Below are positions 55,579-64,000 of a DNA stretch of 64,000 nt, piece after piece. The notes under the pieces are model-generated. The model was given only the letters and a program-made list of their open reading frames with translations, was not told where the DNA came from and searched no databases. The stretch is from Bacillota bacterium. Lineage in GTDB: Bacteria > Bacillota > Clostridia > Acetivibrionales > DSM-1351. The stretch is taken from positions 62,001 to 126,000 of the forward strand of contig JAEWST010000002.1 in assembly GCA_023398105.1 (NCBI GenBank), given 5' to 3'. Within the stretch, counting starts at the first letter, position 1. Every line of letters starts with the position of its first letter. The position numbers were made by a program, and so were the translations under genes.

Positions 55579-56592
55579 ATGAACAGAGATATACATAATA
55601 TAATTATCAGAGAATACGAGAGAAGACAAAAGCAAGCAGCTGATATTGCACAGGAACATAAGGAAGAATTATATTCCAAAATACCTCGTCTGCTAGAAAT
55701 TGATAACCAGATTAATCAATTGGGTATTAAATACAATAGATTAATTCTTTTGTCTAAAGGTGATACAGCTGAGCTTTCGTTGGAGCTTACTAATAATATT
55801 GAGCAGCTTAATTTTGAAAAAAATAATCTATTGAAAAGCAATGGTATTAGTATTGAGTATCTTAAGCCTCAATACCAGTGCCTAAAATGCTCTGATACAG
55901 GTTATTTATCTGATTCAAGGGGATATAAGCGTTGCTCCTGTTACAAACAGCAGATGATAAGCCATCTGTTTTCATCTGCCAATATTACTTATACAGGACA
56001 TGAGTGCTTCGATAATTTTAATGAGCTATTATACCCAGATGAAGTTAATCCTGATAAGTATGGAATTGCTATATCTCCACGTGAGAATATAAATAACATA
56101 AAAGAAAAATGTATTGAATTTACCAATAATTTTGATAACCAAAACCAGAAAAACTTATTTTTTAGCGGACGAACTGGTGTTGGTAAAACTTTTTTGTCCT
56201 TTTGTATTGCCAGAGAACTGATTCATCAAGGCAGGACTGTGCTGTACTTAACAGCACCTATACTTTTTGATACTATTACGGAATATAAAATGAAGGCTTT
56301 TAAAGAATACAATTTTAATGATGATAGATATCAAAGTATCTTTTCTGTAGAATTACTTATAATTGATGACCTTGGTACAGAAACCTTGAGCGATGCCCGA
56401 TATGCAGAGCTTTTAAATATCCTAAACACACGACAATCCCGTGACTCTATTTCTTGCTGTAAAACTATTATTTCAACAAATATGGGCCCTAAAAAGCTAT
56501 TTGAGCTTTATACAGAGCGTATTACATCCAGAATAATGGGATATTTCGACAGGCTGGTTGTTGCTGGGAAAGATATTCGTAGCCTAAATTAA
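55579..56592 (+). CDS. DnaI/DnaC-like helicase loader ATPase
   Basis: A 337-residue AAA+ protein. The N-terminal helical part contains a zinc-like cluster CLKCSDTGYL...CSC, as in DnaI. The ATPase has Walker A GRTGVGKT near residues 197-204, Walker B LLIIDDLGTE and the sensor-2-like TERITSRIMGYF. It loads the DnaB/DnaC helicase together with DnaD/DnaB proteins. AGGAGG precedes ATG. The pairing with DnaD is a stable Clostridial arrangement. Confidence 0.9.
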   Translation: MNRDIHNIIIREYERRQKQAADIAQEHKEELYSKIPRLLEIDNQINQLGIKYNRLILLSKGDTAELSLELTNNIEQLNFEKNNLLKSNGISIEYLKPQYQCLKCSDTGYLSDSRGYKRCSCYKQQMISHLFSSANITYTGHECFDNFNELLYPDEVNPDKYGIAISPRENINNIKEKCIEFTNNFDNQNQKNLFFSGRTGVGKTFLSFCIARELIHQGRTVLYLTAPILFDTITEYKMKAFKEYNFNDDRYQSIFSVELLIIDDLGTETLSDARYAELLNILNTRQSRDSISCCKTIISTNMGPKKLFELYTERITSRIMGYFDRLVVAGKDIRSLN

Positions 56593-56603
56593 GTTATATC
56601 AAA

Positions 56604-56633
56604 GTACACAACCTATTATTGGCTATGTACTTT
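56604..56633 (+). terminator. Possible terminator between convergent genes
   Basis: AAAGTACA and TGTACTTT are perfect 8-base arms around 14 bases. No good T-run follows on the plus strand, so this is a weak call. Confidence 0.4.
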
Positions 56634-56689
56634 AACAAACCATATTGATAAATTTAGCAGGACCACCATTGAATTCTATATACTCCTAG

Positions 56690-57901
56690 TTAGGATCTGA
56701 TTATCCATAACGCTTTTAATAGATTATATAGTACACCGCTGTCAATATTCATTAGCTCTAAAAATTGACCTAAAAATATAAAAGTAATTATTATGAGTCC
56801 TGGAAGAACAGAAATATAGCCAGCTAGACTTGATTTTTTTGTCCTTGCTGTGTCATAATCAAAAACTTCCTGTATTTGATTTATCCTATGACTGCCTTGT
56901 ACTTCTTCAAATCCCACTTGCCCAATACTATTGTCATTAGTAGTTTCTAACCCATCCTGAAGAATATTGCCTGATATATTATTTACACCTGCATTAGCAG
57001 ATATAGACGTATATTTCCCACCTTCTATTTCTTTCTTATTAACTCTACAGAGTGCATAAAATAATGCTACAAATACAGCAGTACATGATAAAAATATCAT
57101 AAAATAGAATATTATTACAATAATCCATGAAAGCATTGGAATACTTGAAAAATCAAAATTCTCTAACTGTGTAAGTCCCTGCTTCTCCATTTCATCTATT
57201 TTACTTGAATTTGAATAAAGCAGAAATACTATAATGGCATTATTAGTAAAATGGGCAACAATACCTGTATATATACTTTTAGTTCTATAAACAATAAAGC
57301 CTATTAATCCCCCTATAAGTATTAGCCCAATGCTCTTTTGAAAATCTCTATGCAATACTCCAAATAGAACTGAAGTTGTTACCAAAGAAGTTACAACACC
57401 ATATCTTTCATAAGCTTTGCTTATCAGACCTCTGAACAATATTTCCTCACATACAGCAGCAGAAACGCCCACCACTAATAATGCGATAAATAGTGTTGGA
57501 GTATCTGAAACTGTCACCTGCTCAATTGGAAGTATTTTACCAAAAACAAGTCTTATTATTCCTAATATAACGGCATTAACTACTGCCACAATTGGTAAAG
57601 CAAAAATCATTAATAAAGGCACTATAAGATAGTTTATTGGTTTAGTCTTTCTCAATTGTAAAGTATCCTTAATATTGTACTTTCCAATTATTAAAAATAT
57701 TAGAGCAGGTGCCAATACAAACAACACCTCACCTAACCCACTTCTTAGATAGTTATTTTCAAAGGGTAATAGTATACCTCCATATGTTAAAAGAATTGCT
57801 GTCATTGAAAAAAATACACCTGCAGCTAATGGACCAGGAAATTTTTTATTTTTCTCAGCTGTATGCTTATATGAAAACTGCTCATCAATGTTATTATCCA
57901 C
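56690..57901 (-). CDS. CPBP-family intramembrane metalloprotease
   Basis: A 403-residue membrane protein with about eight helices. The abortive-infection/CPBP domain has CEEILFRGLISKAYERYG near residue 150, then FGVLHRD and a further HFTNN helix. These give the Glu-Glu, Arg and His active-site residues of type II CAAX-type proteases. The C-terminal 100 residues after the domain are hydrophilic, with one last helix, and are not usual. It starts at GTG with GGAGG upstream. Prenyl processing is not expected in bacteria; the substrate is unknown. Confidence 0.85.
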   Translation of the reverse strand: MDNNIDEQFSYKHTAEKNKKFPGPLAAGVFFSMTAILLTYGGILLPFENNYLRSGLGEVLFVLAPALIFLIIGKYNIKDTLQLRKTKPINYLIVPLLMIFALPIVAVVNAVILGIIRLVFGKILPIEQVTVSDTPTLFIALLVVGVSAAVCEEILFRGLISKAYERYGVVTSLVTTSVLFGVLHRDFQKSIGLILIGGLIGFIVYRTKSIYTGIVAHFTNNAIIVFLLYSNSSKIDEMEKQGLTQLENFDFSSIPMLSWIIVIIFYFMIFLSCTAVFVALFYALCRVNKKEIEGGKYTSISANAGVNNISGNILQDGLETTNDNSIGQVGFEEVQGSHRINQIQEVFDYDTARTKKSSLAGYISVLPGLIIITFIFLGQFLELMNIDSGVLYNLLKALWIIRS

Positions 57902-58483
57902 GAAAAATCCTCCTATAGATTGGTGTAAAAAAGTTAGTGATATTTCTAAATATAATTTTGTAAGTTCCTCATTTTTTAATATTCTAAGGTTTCAAATTTT
58001 TAATCATAAAACTATCCTTATACAAATCTAATATTTAATAGTAGTTATCTAATATATAATTTTTAGATACTTCTTAATATTACTATTCAAATAAAATAAA
58101 TACAATTACTTAATTATAAAAATAATGAAAAACTTACTATGTTTTTCTATTACGTGTAAAGTTACTTCTATAAATTGGGAGTTTAATACTATAAATCATT
58201 GAAAATAATAATATAGTTACTATTCAGTCGCTATATTATTAGATATATACATTTGATGTAAAAAAGTACTTTATAAAAATTAAGTAAAAAATAGCTAAAT
58301 TTTATATAAACTATATGTAAAGCGTCACTTGTATCTATTCATTAGTATAGTTTAAGGCTGGATAATAACATTAACAAGCCAATTTTATCAACTGTAAGCA
58401 GTAATATATTGGCTTAATTTATATTTTGGGGTGGGATATTGGGCACTAGACATAAATAAAACAGTCTAGAAAGGGGTGCCCTT
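57902..58483. other. AT-rich intergenic region
   Basis: No gene was seen. The arms AAGCCAAT and ATTGGCTT near 58376-58415 form a long weak hairpin ahead of the DUF3892 gene. The rest is featureless AT-rich DNA containing two divergent promoters. Confidence 0.4.
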
Positions 58484-58717
58484 ATGAATAGCGAAAATAA
58501 AATTGTAAAGGTTAAGAAGAATGAGCAAGGTGCTGTTACTGAGGTAATGTTTGAAAGCGGTCGTGTTTGTCCCTTGAATTTTGCAATATTAATGGCAAGG
58601 AATGGTGGTCTTGAAGGGTTTAATGTGGTTAGAGGAAAAAACGGTGGTGAGTATCTCAGTGCCGACCCGAATAGTTCTGATGTTGAAGAATTGAATAATT
58701 TGCCGAGATTTAAATAA
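58484..58717 (+). CDS. DUF3892 family small protein
   Basis: A 77-residue soluble protein. It reads KIVKVKKNEQGAVTEVMFESG, then AILMARNGGLEGFNVVRGKNGGEYL and DPNSSDVEELNNLPRF, matching the DUF3892 family common in Clostridia. No function is known. It has its own promoter region, an AAGGGG site and a strong terminator, so it is a monocistronic unit. Confidence 0.85.
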   Translation: MNSENKIVKVKKNEQGAVTEVMFESGRVCPLNFAILMARNGGLEGFNVVRGKNGGEYLSADPNSSDVEELNNLPRFK

Positions 58718-58808
58718 ATCAGATTTTAAAAGCAGCAAAATTTGAAGGAGCAGAAACCAAAAGTCATTCTGCCCCCAATTGTGCCTAATATTCCACATAT
58801 CAGTTATT

Positions 58809-58846
58809 AACGGGCTACTCACTAGAGTTCCCGTTCTTTTTTATTA
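58809..58846 (+). terminator. Intrinsic terminator of the DUF3892 gene
   Basis: AACGGG and CCCGTT close a 15-base loop, followed by CTTTTTTATTATT. It lies 92 bases after the stop codon. Confidence 0.8.
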
Positions 58847-59320
58847 TTGTATATCTTCATTTTCAGGCTTTATAAACGGCTCTTTTGTATTGTCACTACT
58901 ACTTTCGTAATTATATATATCCCCATCTCTTTGATATGTCATAAATGCTTTAACAGCTTTCGACACTATTAAAGTAATACATATCGCTATGTATAATAAC
59001 CCCCATACTAAATAAATAATACCAAATATCGGATTGATGTTAAATAACGGAATGACTGAGATAAGTGCTACTATGCCACCTAGAGAGAGTAAAACTACAA
59101 ATACCCATCTTGACCAGTTATGCCCTTTATATAGATTATATGAAATTCCTATTTCCAGTAATAATCTAATTAATCCCTTTATTATTTTTGTTGTAGCATA
59201 GCCTATATCTCCATTTAATGAATACAGCAATGTAGTACTCACAATTGTGGCAACATTAATTAGTAGTAAGATTGCAATAATACTAATTATAATTCTTTTT
59301 CCTCTAATAACTAAATTCAT
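58844..59320 (-). CDS. Four-helix membrane protein, function unknown
   Basis: A 158-residue protein with four predicted membrane helices. The helices are at about 10-30, 42-62, 70-92 and 100-125, then a hydrophilic tail with many Asp, Ser and Glu. The GLIRLLLEIGISYNLYKGHNWSRWVFVVLLSLGG segment resembles small uncharacterised membrane proteins in Clostridia. I do not recognise a named family. AAGGGG precedes the ATG. It shares direction with the C_GCAxxG_C_C gene. Confidence 0.7.
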   Translation of the reverse strand: MNLVIRGKRIIISIIAILLLINVATIVSTTLLYSLNGDIGYATTKIIKGLIRLLLEIGISYNLYKGHNWSRWVFVVLLSLGGIVALISVIPLFNINPIFGIIYLVWGLLYIAICITLIVSKAVKAFMTYQRDGDIYNYESSSDNTKEPFIKPENEDIQ

Positions 59321-59386
59321 TCGATAATCCCCTTTAAAATAATTTGATTAATTAAACCTTTTATTCACTGCTATGTAAAATACTAT

Positions 59387-59824
59387 TTACAAAATCTCTT
59401 CAACAATTTCCGTTGCTCTTTTAACAAGCCTTGGACAAAGTGATTTAAATAGTCCCTCTTCTGCTGCTTTTTTCATTTCCTCTAAATTGCCGATATCATA
59501 TTTAAGTAATTCCTTACAATTCACCGAACCAAATTCTGCTTTAAAGCGTTTTGAAAATTCCTTAACAAGGGCATATGTTTTATCTTTTGCGGCATTATCA
59601 TCGGCTTTTGATTTTCCGTACTTAAGCCCAATTACCATAAATGCTCCCGTCACAGCACCACAAGTCTCACCAATAAGTCCCATACCTCCCCCGAAAGCAC
59701 ATGAAATTTTCAGAGCAGTTTCCTTATCTAAGCCTAACTCTTCGCAATATGTAGTAAAAACTGCCTGTGCACAGTTGAAGCCATTAGTGAAGCATTGTAC
59801 TGCTGAATCTGATTTGTTACACAT
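59387..59824 (-). CDS. C_GCAxxG_C_C family (split-soret-like) protein
   Basis: A 145-residue protein. It has FNCAQAVFTTYCEELGL, then ISCAFGGGMGLIGETCGAVTGAFMVIGL, and later VNCKELL and a CPRLV end. This is the C_GCAxxG_C_C family, named for its conserved cysteine/glycine pattern and often annotated as redox-active with possible metal or heme binding. The role is unknown. AAGGGGG precedes ATG. It is a single gene between unrelated membrane-protein genes. Confidence 0.88.
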   Translation of the reverse strand: MCNKSDSAVQCFTNGFNCAQAVFTTYCEELGLDKETALKISCAFGGGMGLIGETCGAVTGAFMVIGLKYGKSKADDNAAKDKTYALVKEFSKRFKAEFGSVNCKELLKYDIGNLEEMKKAAEEGLFKSLCPRLVKRATEIVEEIL

Positions 59825-59934
59825 TGGCTAATTCCCCCTTTTAATGACCCTTAATTTTACAAGACTCCAAAAAGCATCTTTGTATTATTATACATTATTA
59901 TGTATATTTATACAATGGTTGAAATTTATTTATT

Positions 59935-60531
59935 CTAATATCCAACATCAAAATTATAGACTTTGTTAGCTTTACTCCTTTTTCTAAAGGTATATACAAA
60001 AAGGACAATAGAACCACCTATAGCTACAAAAATTATACCAAAACATATTAAAATAGTTCTTACTAATACTAGTCCAAACCCTTTACCTATTGCTAATACA
60101 GCCTCTTCACCTTCCCCTGACTCATATGCAGCGTCTATTTCATATATACCAGCCTTATCAATAGTAAAACTAAATAAACTCTGTCCTTCTCTACCATTAA
60201 CTGAATACGTGGCATTAGCTGTTGAGTTTTTTAATATTATGTGTTCCCCTGTCTCAGTGTTTTTAAGTTTACATACTAAGCCATTTATATTGTTTGTTTC
60301 GAAAACTCTTCCATCAACAACACTTATATACTCATAATATATATTATAATTACCAGGTTCATTTAGTTCGATTGTCCTCGTACCTGGAACTACAACCTGA
60401 TTATCTAAATTACTGACACTAGATAAAATACCTGTCACCAACACAACCACAAATGAAATAATACCAATAATAAAAATAACACCTGAAACAGCATACAGCA
60501 ATTTGCTTTGTCTAATACTATTATTTTCCAT
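59935..60531 (-). CDS. Two-helix membrane protein with extracytoplasmic beta domain
   Basis: A 198-residue protein. Helix 1 is at about 11-35 and helix 2 at about 155-182, with a basic C-terminus. The region between (about 36-150) is strand-rich, with RTIELNEPGNYNIYYEY, GEHIILKNSTANATYSVNG and LFSFTIDKAGIYEIDA. It looks like a jelly-roll or Ig-like extracytoplasmic domain. I do not recognise a named family. AGGAGG precedes ATG. Confidence 0.7.
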   Translation of the reverse strand: MENNSIRQSKLLYAVSGVIFIIGIISFVVVLVTGILSSVSNLDNQVVVPGTRTIELNEPGNYNIYYEYISVVDGRVFETNNINGLVCKLKNTETGEHIILKNSTANATYSVNGREGQSLFSFTIDKAGIYEIDAAYESGEGEEAVLAIGKGFGLVLVRTILICFGIIFVAIGGSIVLFVYTFRKRSKANKVYNFDVGY

Positions 60532-60585
60532 TTAAATCCTCCTCTTATTCTTATATTGGCAATTAGCCTTTATATTTTTATACTC

Positions 60586-60620
60586 TCAACTTTCCTAGTT
60601 GAAAATTGGAAGATACTCAA
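60586..60620. repeat. Repeat C half-copy
   Basis: CAACTTTCCTAGTTGAAAATTG matches one half of repeat C (compare 29878-29899, inverted). The other half is not recognisable. Confidence 0.4.
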
Positions 60621-60709
60621 TTATATCAATATAGATATATCTAAATTCTCAATACGCCCTCATGAGACACTATTAATTTCATTTAGTCTAATTGATTACT
60701 TCTGCTTTG

Positions 60710-61768
60710 TCACTTCATTATCCTATTTCTGTATATTTCTTGTATATTCTCAATGTCTTTTGCCTTATCTTCCTGTTTTAGTAATATTTCATTAATAATA
60801 TCTATCTTTTCATTAAATATATCTGTATCCTTTTGTTCATAAAATAAACAAGTATCACTTTCATCCACTTCAAACTTGCCACATGAATCCCTTAAGAACT
60901 CTAATATATCAATATAAAAATCACAATATTTCATTTCAATGTCAAAATACTCTTCAAACATAATTTTATTATCTATAATAATACTATCAAAACCTTCCAA
61001 AAAGGTTTTCTTATAGGCATAAGAAAAATCAATATCACTAATGAGATTTCTTAATTCCTCTGAATTTCCAAAGTAAGTGTTCTTATAGTTATTTATTGTA
61101 CTCTTATGCTTTTCTAATTCACTTATGCTATTGCTTATACTATCCTTACTTGATAATAAAGTTCTTTTAATATAAGTATCTGTCACAAGGAAATTGTGAA
61201 CTTCATTATATTTTGTTTTCTCAACTATAATTTTATTAAGTAATCTTTCAAAAGCAGTTAGTTTTGTAGCATTTTTTCCATATGCTTCTTCAGTAAATAT
61301 TCTATTTTTAATATTTGCATTCATAAAGTCATTCTGCATCATTTCTGAAAGTGCTTCTTGAGTTTTTAGTTTTTGGATATGCTCTTTTGAAATTTCATAT
61401 GTAGTTTGTCCAAAACTTGAAATCTGAGCTAACAAAAAAATTATGCTTACTATAATCATAAAATTAGCTTTTGCATTCTCTGATTTAATTCTATAACCAA
61501 TAAATATTATTATTGCGACCACAATCCCTGTACCAATAATTGATCCAACCATATACGCCAAGTTATAAGAGTCAAAATTTGATCCTTCGTTATAATTATC
61601 TAATAATTGTTCAATAATACTAACAACTGCTCCAATAATCAGAAGAATTATTGAAACAATAATGGTAGTTTTCCTTGACTCTGTTTTTTTGAGAGGTAGT
61701 TTATTTATTTCCTCCCGTTGATTTTCAACGCACTCACCATCTAACTCTCTCTGTTTATCATCACACAT
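60710..61768 (-). CDS. Three-helix membrane protein with helical cytoplasmic domain, function unknown
   Basis: A 352-residue protein. After a charged N-terminus come three membrane helices at about 35-57, 72-95 and 102-122. The rest (about 125-352) is highly charged and helical, with segments such as KLKTQEALSEMMQNDFMN and LEKHKSTINNYKNTYFG. No enzymatic motif is visible and I do not recognise a family. CAGGGGG precedes ATG. A hairpin-rich spacer separates it from the RDD gene. Confidence 0.7.
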   Translation of the reverse strand: MCDDKQRELDGECVENQREEINKLPLKKTESRKTTIIVSIILLIIGAVVSIIEQLLDNYNEGSNFDSYNLAYMVGSIIGTGIVVAIIIFIGYRIKSENAKANFMIIVSIIFLLAQISSFGQTTYEISKEHIQKLKTQEALSEMMQNDFMNANIKNRIFTEEAYGKNATKLTAFERLLNKIIVEKTKYNEVHNFLVTDTYIKRTLLSSKDSISNSISELEKHKSTINNYKNTYFGNSEELRNLISDIDFSYAYKKTFLEGFDSIIIDNKIMFEEYFDIEMKYCDFYIDILEFLRDSCGKFEVDESDTCLFYEQKDTDIFNEKIDIINEILLKQEDKAKDIENIQEIYRNRIMK

Positions 61769-61871
61769 ATTGTCCCCCTGTATTCACAAAAAAAATAATA
61801 TATTATTCTAAAAATGCATACTAATCATATTATTAGTCATTTTTTGTGTCAATACATATACTAAATAAATC

Positions 61872-63086
61872 TTAAATATAGGAAAATAAGATAGGTAACA
61901 TAAATAATAAAACAGCTATAATCCCTCTAAATGTTGAGTATTCACCATGATGTACCATAGTGTCCCCATCTCTGTCCCATTTTGTTATCCCGTTTTTCAT
62001 CAATTTGTTGTATGAAACAATATATGAAACTGTACTTAAAAATGGCAATTCCAAAGCACATCCATATACAAGTACTTTTGTAGCTCTCTTGAGTGCGGTG
62101 GTATATGTAAGCTTTTCACCACTTTTGCTTGTAATTCTAACCTTAAGTAACCATTTTCCAAAAGTATAGCCTACTTTAGATAATAATAAAGCTTCTATAA
62201 ACAGCCATAGAATATAAAACATTATATTTACCAATAACTTAATCCATATATTCTTTGATAAAAAAATTGTATAAGTTTCAGGTGATAATATTGACCAGAA
62301 TATAACTAATAGATTTGTCCAAATACCATAATCAATGGTTCTGGAAAGATAACGTATCCAAGGTCTGATTTGAGTAGTATTTATTCCCTCTTCATCTATA
62401 ATATATTGTTTTGCTTTAGGCAAACCATCCATTATAAAAGTTCCGCTTCTATCATCAGTCATTTGGGGATATAATTTTTGAAGATTTTTGATGCTATCTA
62501 TCTTTTCTAAAGAGTTGAACTTCTCTTGGATTTCATCATTACTGAAACCCATTGCAGTCATTGCTCTCAGGCAGTAAGCAATATATGTATCAATACCGAA
62601 TTTTTGCAGTTGTTCTTTTTTAACTTTAAAACTCAACCATTCTGTTGGGTAAAAGTAATCTAAACAAATTTCATCTTTATAGTTATCCTCTTTTCCAAAT
62701 ACGTTCCAGTTTTTATTTGCAAAATTCTTAGTCCTGTCATCTATAATAATGCTGATATTGGAGGTGTCCTTGATTTCTGCCTGTACTTCTTCATTTATAA
62801 ACTTATTAACTATTTTATAGTACTCATCAATTGTAGCCTTTTCTTCGGGAAATAGCTTCAAAAAAGAGTATATGATATCTTCAGAATTAGCATATCTAAT
62901 TAAATCCTTCAAAACAATATTATCACTTTCCCAAAGATGACCAGCTTCTCTGCTAAACAGCTCCGTTTTAGCTTTGTCAATTGCTTCTTGCTCATACTCA
63001 TTATTTTCCGAATAGATTATTTTCCTCAACTCTTCATCTTTTAAAACTGACAGATTTTCTTTAAATCCATTGTTTTCATTAGACAT
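61872..63086 (-). CDS. RDD-family membrane protein with large N-terminal domain
   Basis: A 404-residue protein. A hydrophilic N-terminal part (about 1-235) begins NEELRKIIYSENNEYEQEAIDKAKTEL in sense and resembles a short helical repeat often seen before RDD domains. The RDD domain follows (about 236-390): RPWIRYLSRTIDYGIW, GYTFGKWLLKVRITSKSGEKLTYTTALKRA and the final WDRD. RDD proteins are membrane proteins of mostly unproven role. The large fused N-terminus is unusual in length. GGAG precedes the ATG. Confidence 0.8.
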   Translation of the reverse strand: MSNENNGFKENLSVLKDEELRKIIYSENNEYEQEAIDKAKTELFSREAGHLWESDNIVLKDLIRYANSEDIIYSFLKLFPEEKATIDEYYKIVNKFINEEVQAEIKDTSNISIIIDDRTKNFANKNWNVFGKEDNYKDEICLDYFYPTEWLSFKVKKEQLQKFGIDTYIAYCLRAMTAMGFSNDEIQEKFNSLEKIDSIKNLQKLYPQMTDDRSGTFIMDGLPKAKQYIIDEEGINTTQIRPWIRYLSRTIDYGIWTNLLVIFWSILSPETYTIFLSKNIWIKLLVNIMFYILWLFIEALLLSKVGYTFGKWLLKVRITSKSGEKLTYTTALKRATKVLVYGCALELPFLSTVSYIVSYNKLMKNGITKWDRDGDTMVHHGEYSTFRGIIAVLLFMLPILFSYI

Positions 63087-63175
63087 ACTGTTGCTCCAAT
63101 CTATGTAATATGTGTTTTTTATAAAGAAGCTAGTGCCCTTAAAGTACTTGTAAAGTGTGTAATCAAGTCAATTAT

Positions 63176-63751
63176 CTATTCTTCCTTTTTACTACTCTTA
63201 CTTATCTCATTTAAAACCAATTGTGACTGTGAGAATAACAACTGAGCTTCCTTACTTTTCTGTGCATCCTTTATATCCATATCAATTGAGAAAATTCCTG
63301 CTTTAGTGAACAAATAAAAAGTATGGTGATTTTCCTTAGGTAAGACATCTATACTTTCAGCAAGCTTGGTAATAGGCAATGCCTGAAAACAGTTTTCTAA
63401 AAATGTTAATACTGCCTTGTTGACAGCTTCATGCTGACCAGCACCAATAATTCCTCCACCCTCAGAAAAATAAAGGCTGGTTGTTCCATCAATAAAACAA
63501 ATCATTGTCGCAGTGTTTCTGTTATCAACACCCATGTCTACTACTACACCATAGACCTGATAGTCATTACCCATCTTCACACCCATATCTTCATGCGTAA
63601 AACTAAACGCCAGTTTGCGCATAGAAGCGTATGTATATTCATCATTCTGAGAATCTTGATTATATATATTATGCTGAATCTGATTATCCTTATTATTATT
63701 TTGATTATTATTGTTATTAGTACTTTCTGTCTTTTTTATTAATCTGAACAA
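63176..63751 (-). CDS. Unknown soluble protein with Asn-rich N-terminus
   Basis: A 191-residue protein. I choose the TTG at 63751 because AAGGAG lies eight bases before it, while the upstream ATG has no such site. After a basic start (FRLIKKTES) comes an Asn/Gln-rich linker of about 35 residues. A compact alpha/beta part then reads AFSFTHEDMGVKMGNDYQVYGVVVDMGV and CFIDGTTSLYFSEGGGIIGAG. No family or motif was recognised. It lies upstream of the RDD gene in the same direction with a 90-base gap, so they may be co-transcribed. Confidence 0.7.
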   Translation of the reverse strand: MFRLIKKTESTNNNNNQNNNKDNQIQHNIYNQDSQNDEYTYASMRKLAFSFTHEDMGVKMGNDYQVYGVVVDMGVDNRNTATMICFIDGTTSLYFSEGGGIIGAGQHEAVNKAVLTFLENCFQALPITKLAESIDVLPKENHHTFYLFTKAGIFSIDMDIKDAQKSKEAQLLFSQSQLVLNEISKSSKKEE

Positions 63752-64000
63752 GTTAAACACTCCTTTCAACATTTCATAAAATACTTTTTAAACATATATA
63801 TATTCTACCCACTATAATTTCATAATAACCTTTCGCCTCATATAAATAAAGCAGTTTAGCAGAGACTTCGTGGGTGTACGCTTTCTTTTTTACGGCTTAG
63901 ATCGACTTTTTTCAATCTATTGCCCAAACCAACTTTAGGTAAAAATTAAACTTTATAGACATAGATTAACCCACCTGTGCTTATGGAAAGTCTATCCATG

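Noticed and set aside
63773..64000. Possible gene or riboswitch at the right edge
   Set aside because: No open frame longer than about 20 codons and no recognisable conserved RNA core; GGAAAGTCTATCCATG resembles a repeat-C end.

Overview
The window is low-GC DNA with strong purine-rich ribosome binding sites, frequent TTG/GTG starts and strictly anaerobic gene content: class III ribonucleotide reductase, duplicated FeoAB, Fe-S carrier ATPases and YesMN-type two-component systems. This fits a Gram-positive anaerobe of the class Clostridia. The GH51 arabinofuranosidase, sugar ABC importer and decayed S-layer-homology gene suggest a plant-polysaccharide degrader of the Ruminiclostridium type; that placement is inference from content.

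Layout. (1) 1-6736, all minus strand: an Fe-S / metal-cofactor locus. In transcription order it encodes an IscU-like scaffold, a Cys-rich MerR regulator, Mrp ATPase, a NifX-type protein, two MinD-like ATPases with inserted ferredoxins, a second NifX-type protein, an out-of-place type II thioesterase, a metallo-beta-lactamase-fold hydrolase and a DUF134 gene cut by the window edge. (2) 6961-13666, minus: two tandem ferrous-iron operons, each FeoA(s)-FeoB-small Cys-rich membrane protein, headed by a DtxR-type repressor; five sites of the GTTAG-N6-CTAAC type or close variants lie upstream. (3) 13858-18521: YibE/F protein, a DUF1980 plus YraQ-like permease pair beside a Fur-family gene, and a corrinoid adenosyltransferase. 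(4) 18894-28216, minus: NrdD, a chemoreceptor and SbcCD nuclease. (5) 28522-33289: SLH pseudogene, a lone receiver-like protein, a LytTR/GHKL two-component pair and a lipid kinase. (6) 33489-44695: arabinofuranosidase, then a YesN/YesM pair with its own sugar-binding lipoprotein, followed by a complete YtfQRT-YjfF-like sugar ABC importer. These probably sense and import arabinose- or galactofuranose-type sugars. (7) 45028-52114: tRNA-Arg(ACG) and an oligopeptide importer. (8) 52227-56592: an ammonium transporter fused to a PII domain behind a transcription-attenuation leader, then DnaD and DnaI/DnaC-like replication genes. (9) 56690-63751: CPBP protease, DUF3892, a C_GCAxxG_C_C protein and several membrane proteins of unknown role.

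Intergenic DNA is rich in short dispersed repeats. One is a hairpin-bearing family ending in CCTCGTTATA (six copies), one is a 26-bp repeat, one is a hairpin family with AACTTTCC-type ends, and there is a 102-bp element with perfect 21-bp terminal inverted repeats. No CRISPR array, prophage or complete insertion sequence was seen. The most interesting items are the attenuator in front of the Amt-PII fusion, the Fe-S ATPase/NifX locus with its Cys-rich MerR, the repeated metal-operator motif and the repeat families.
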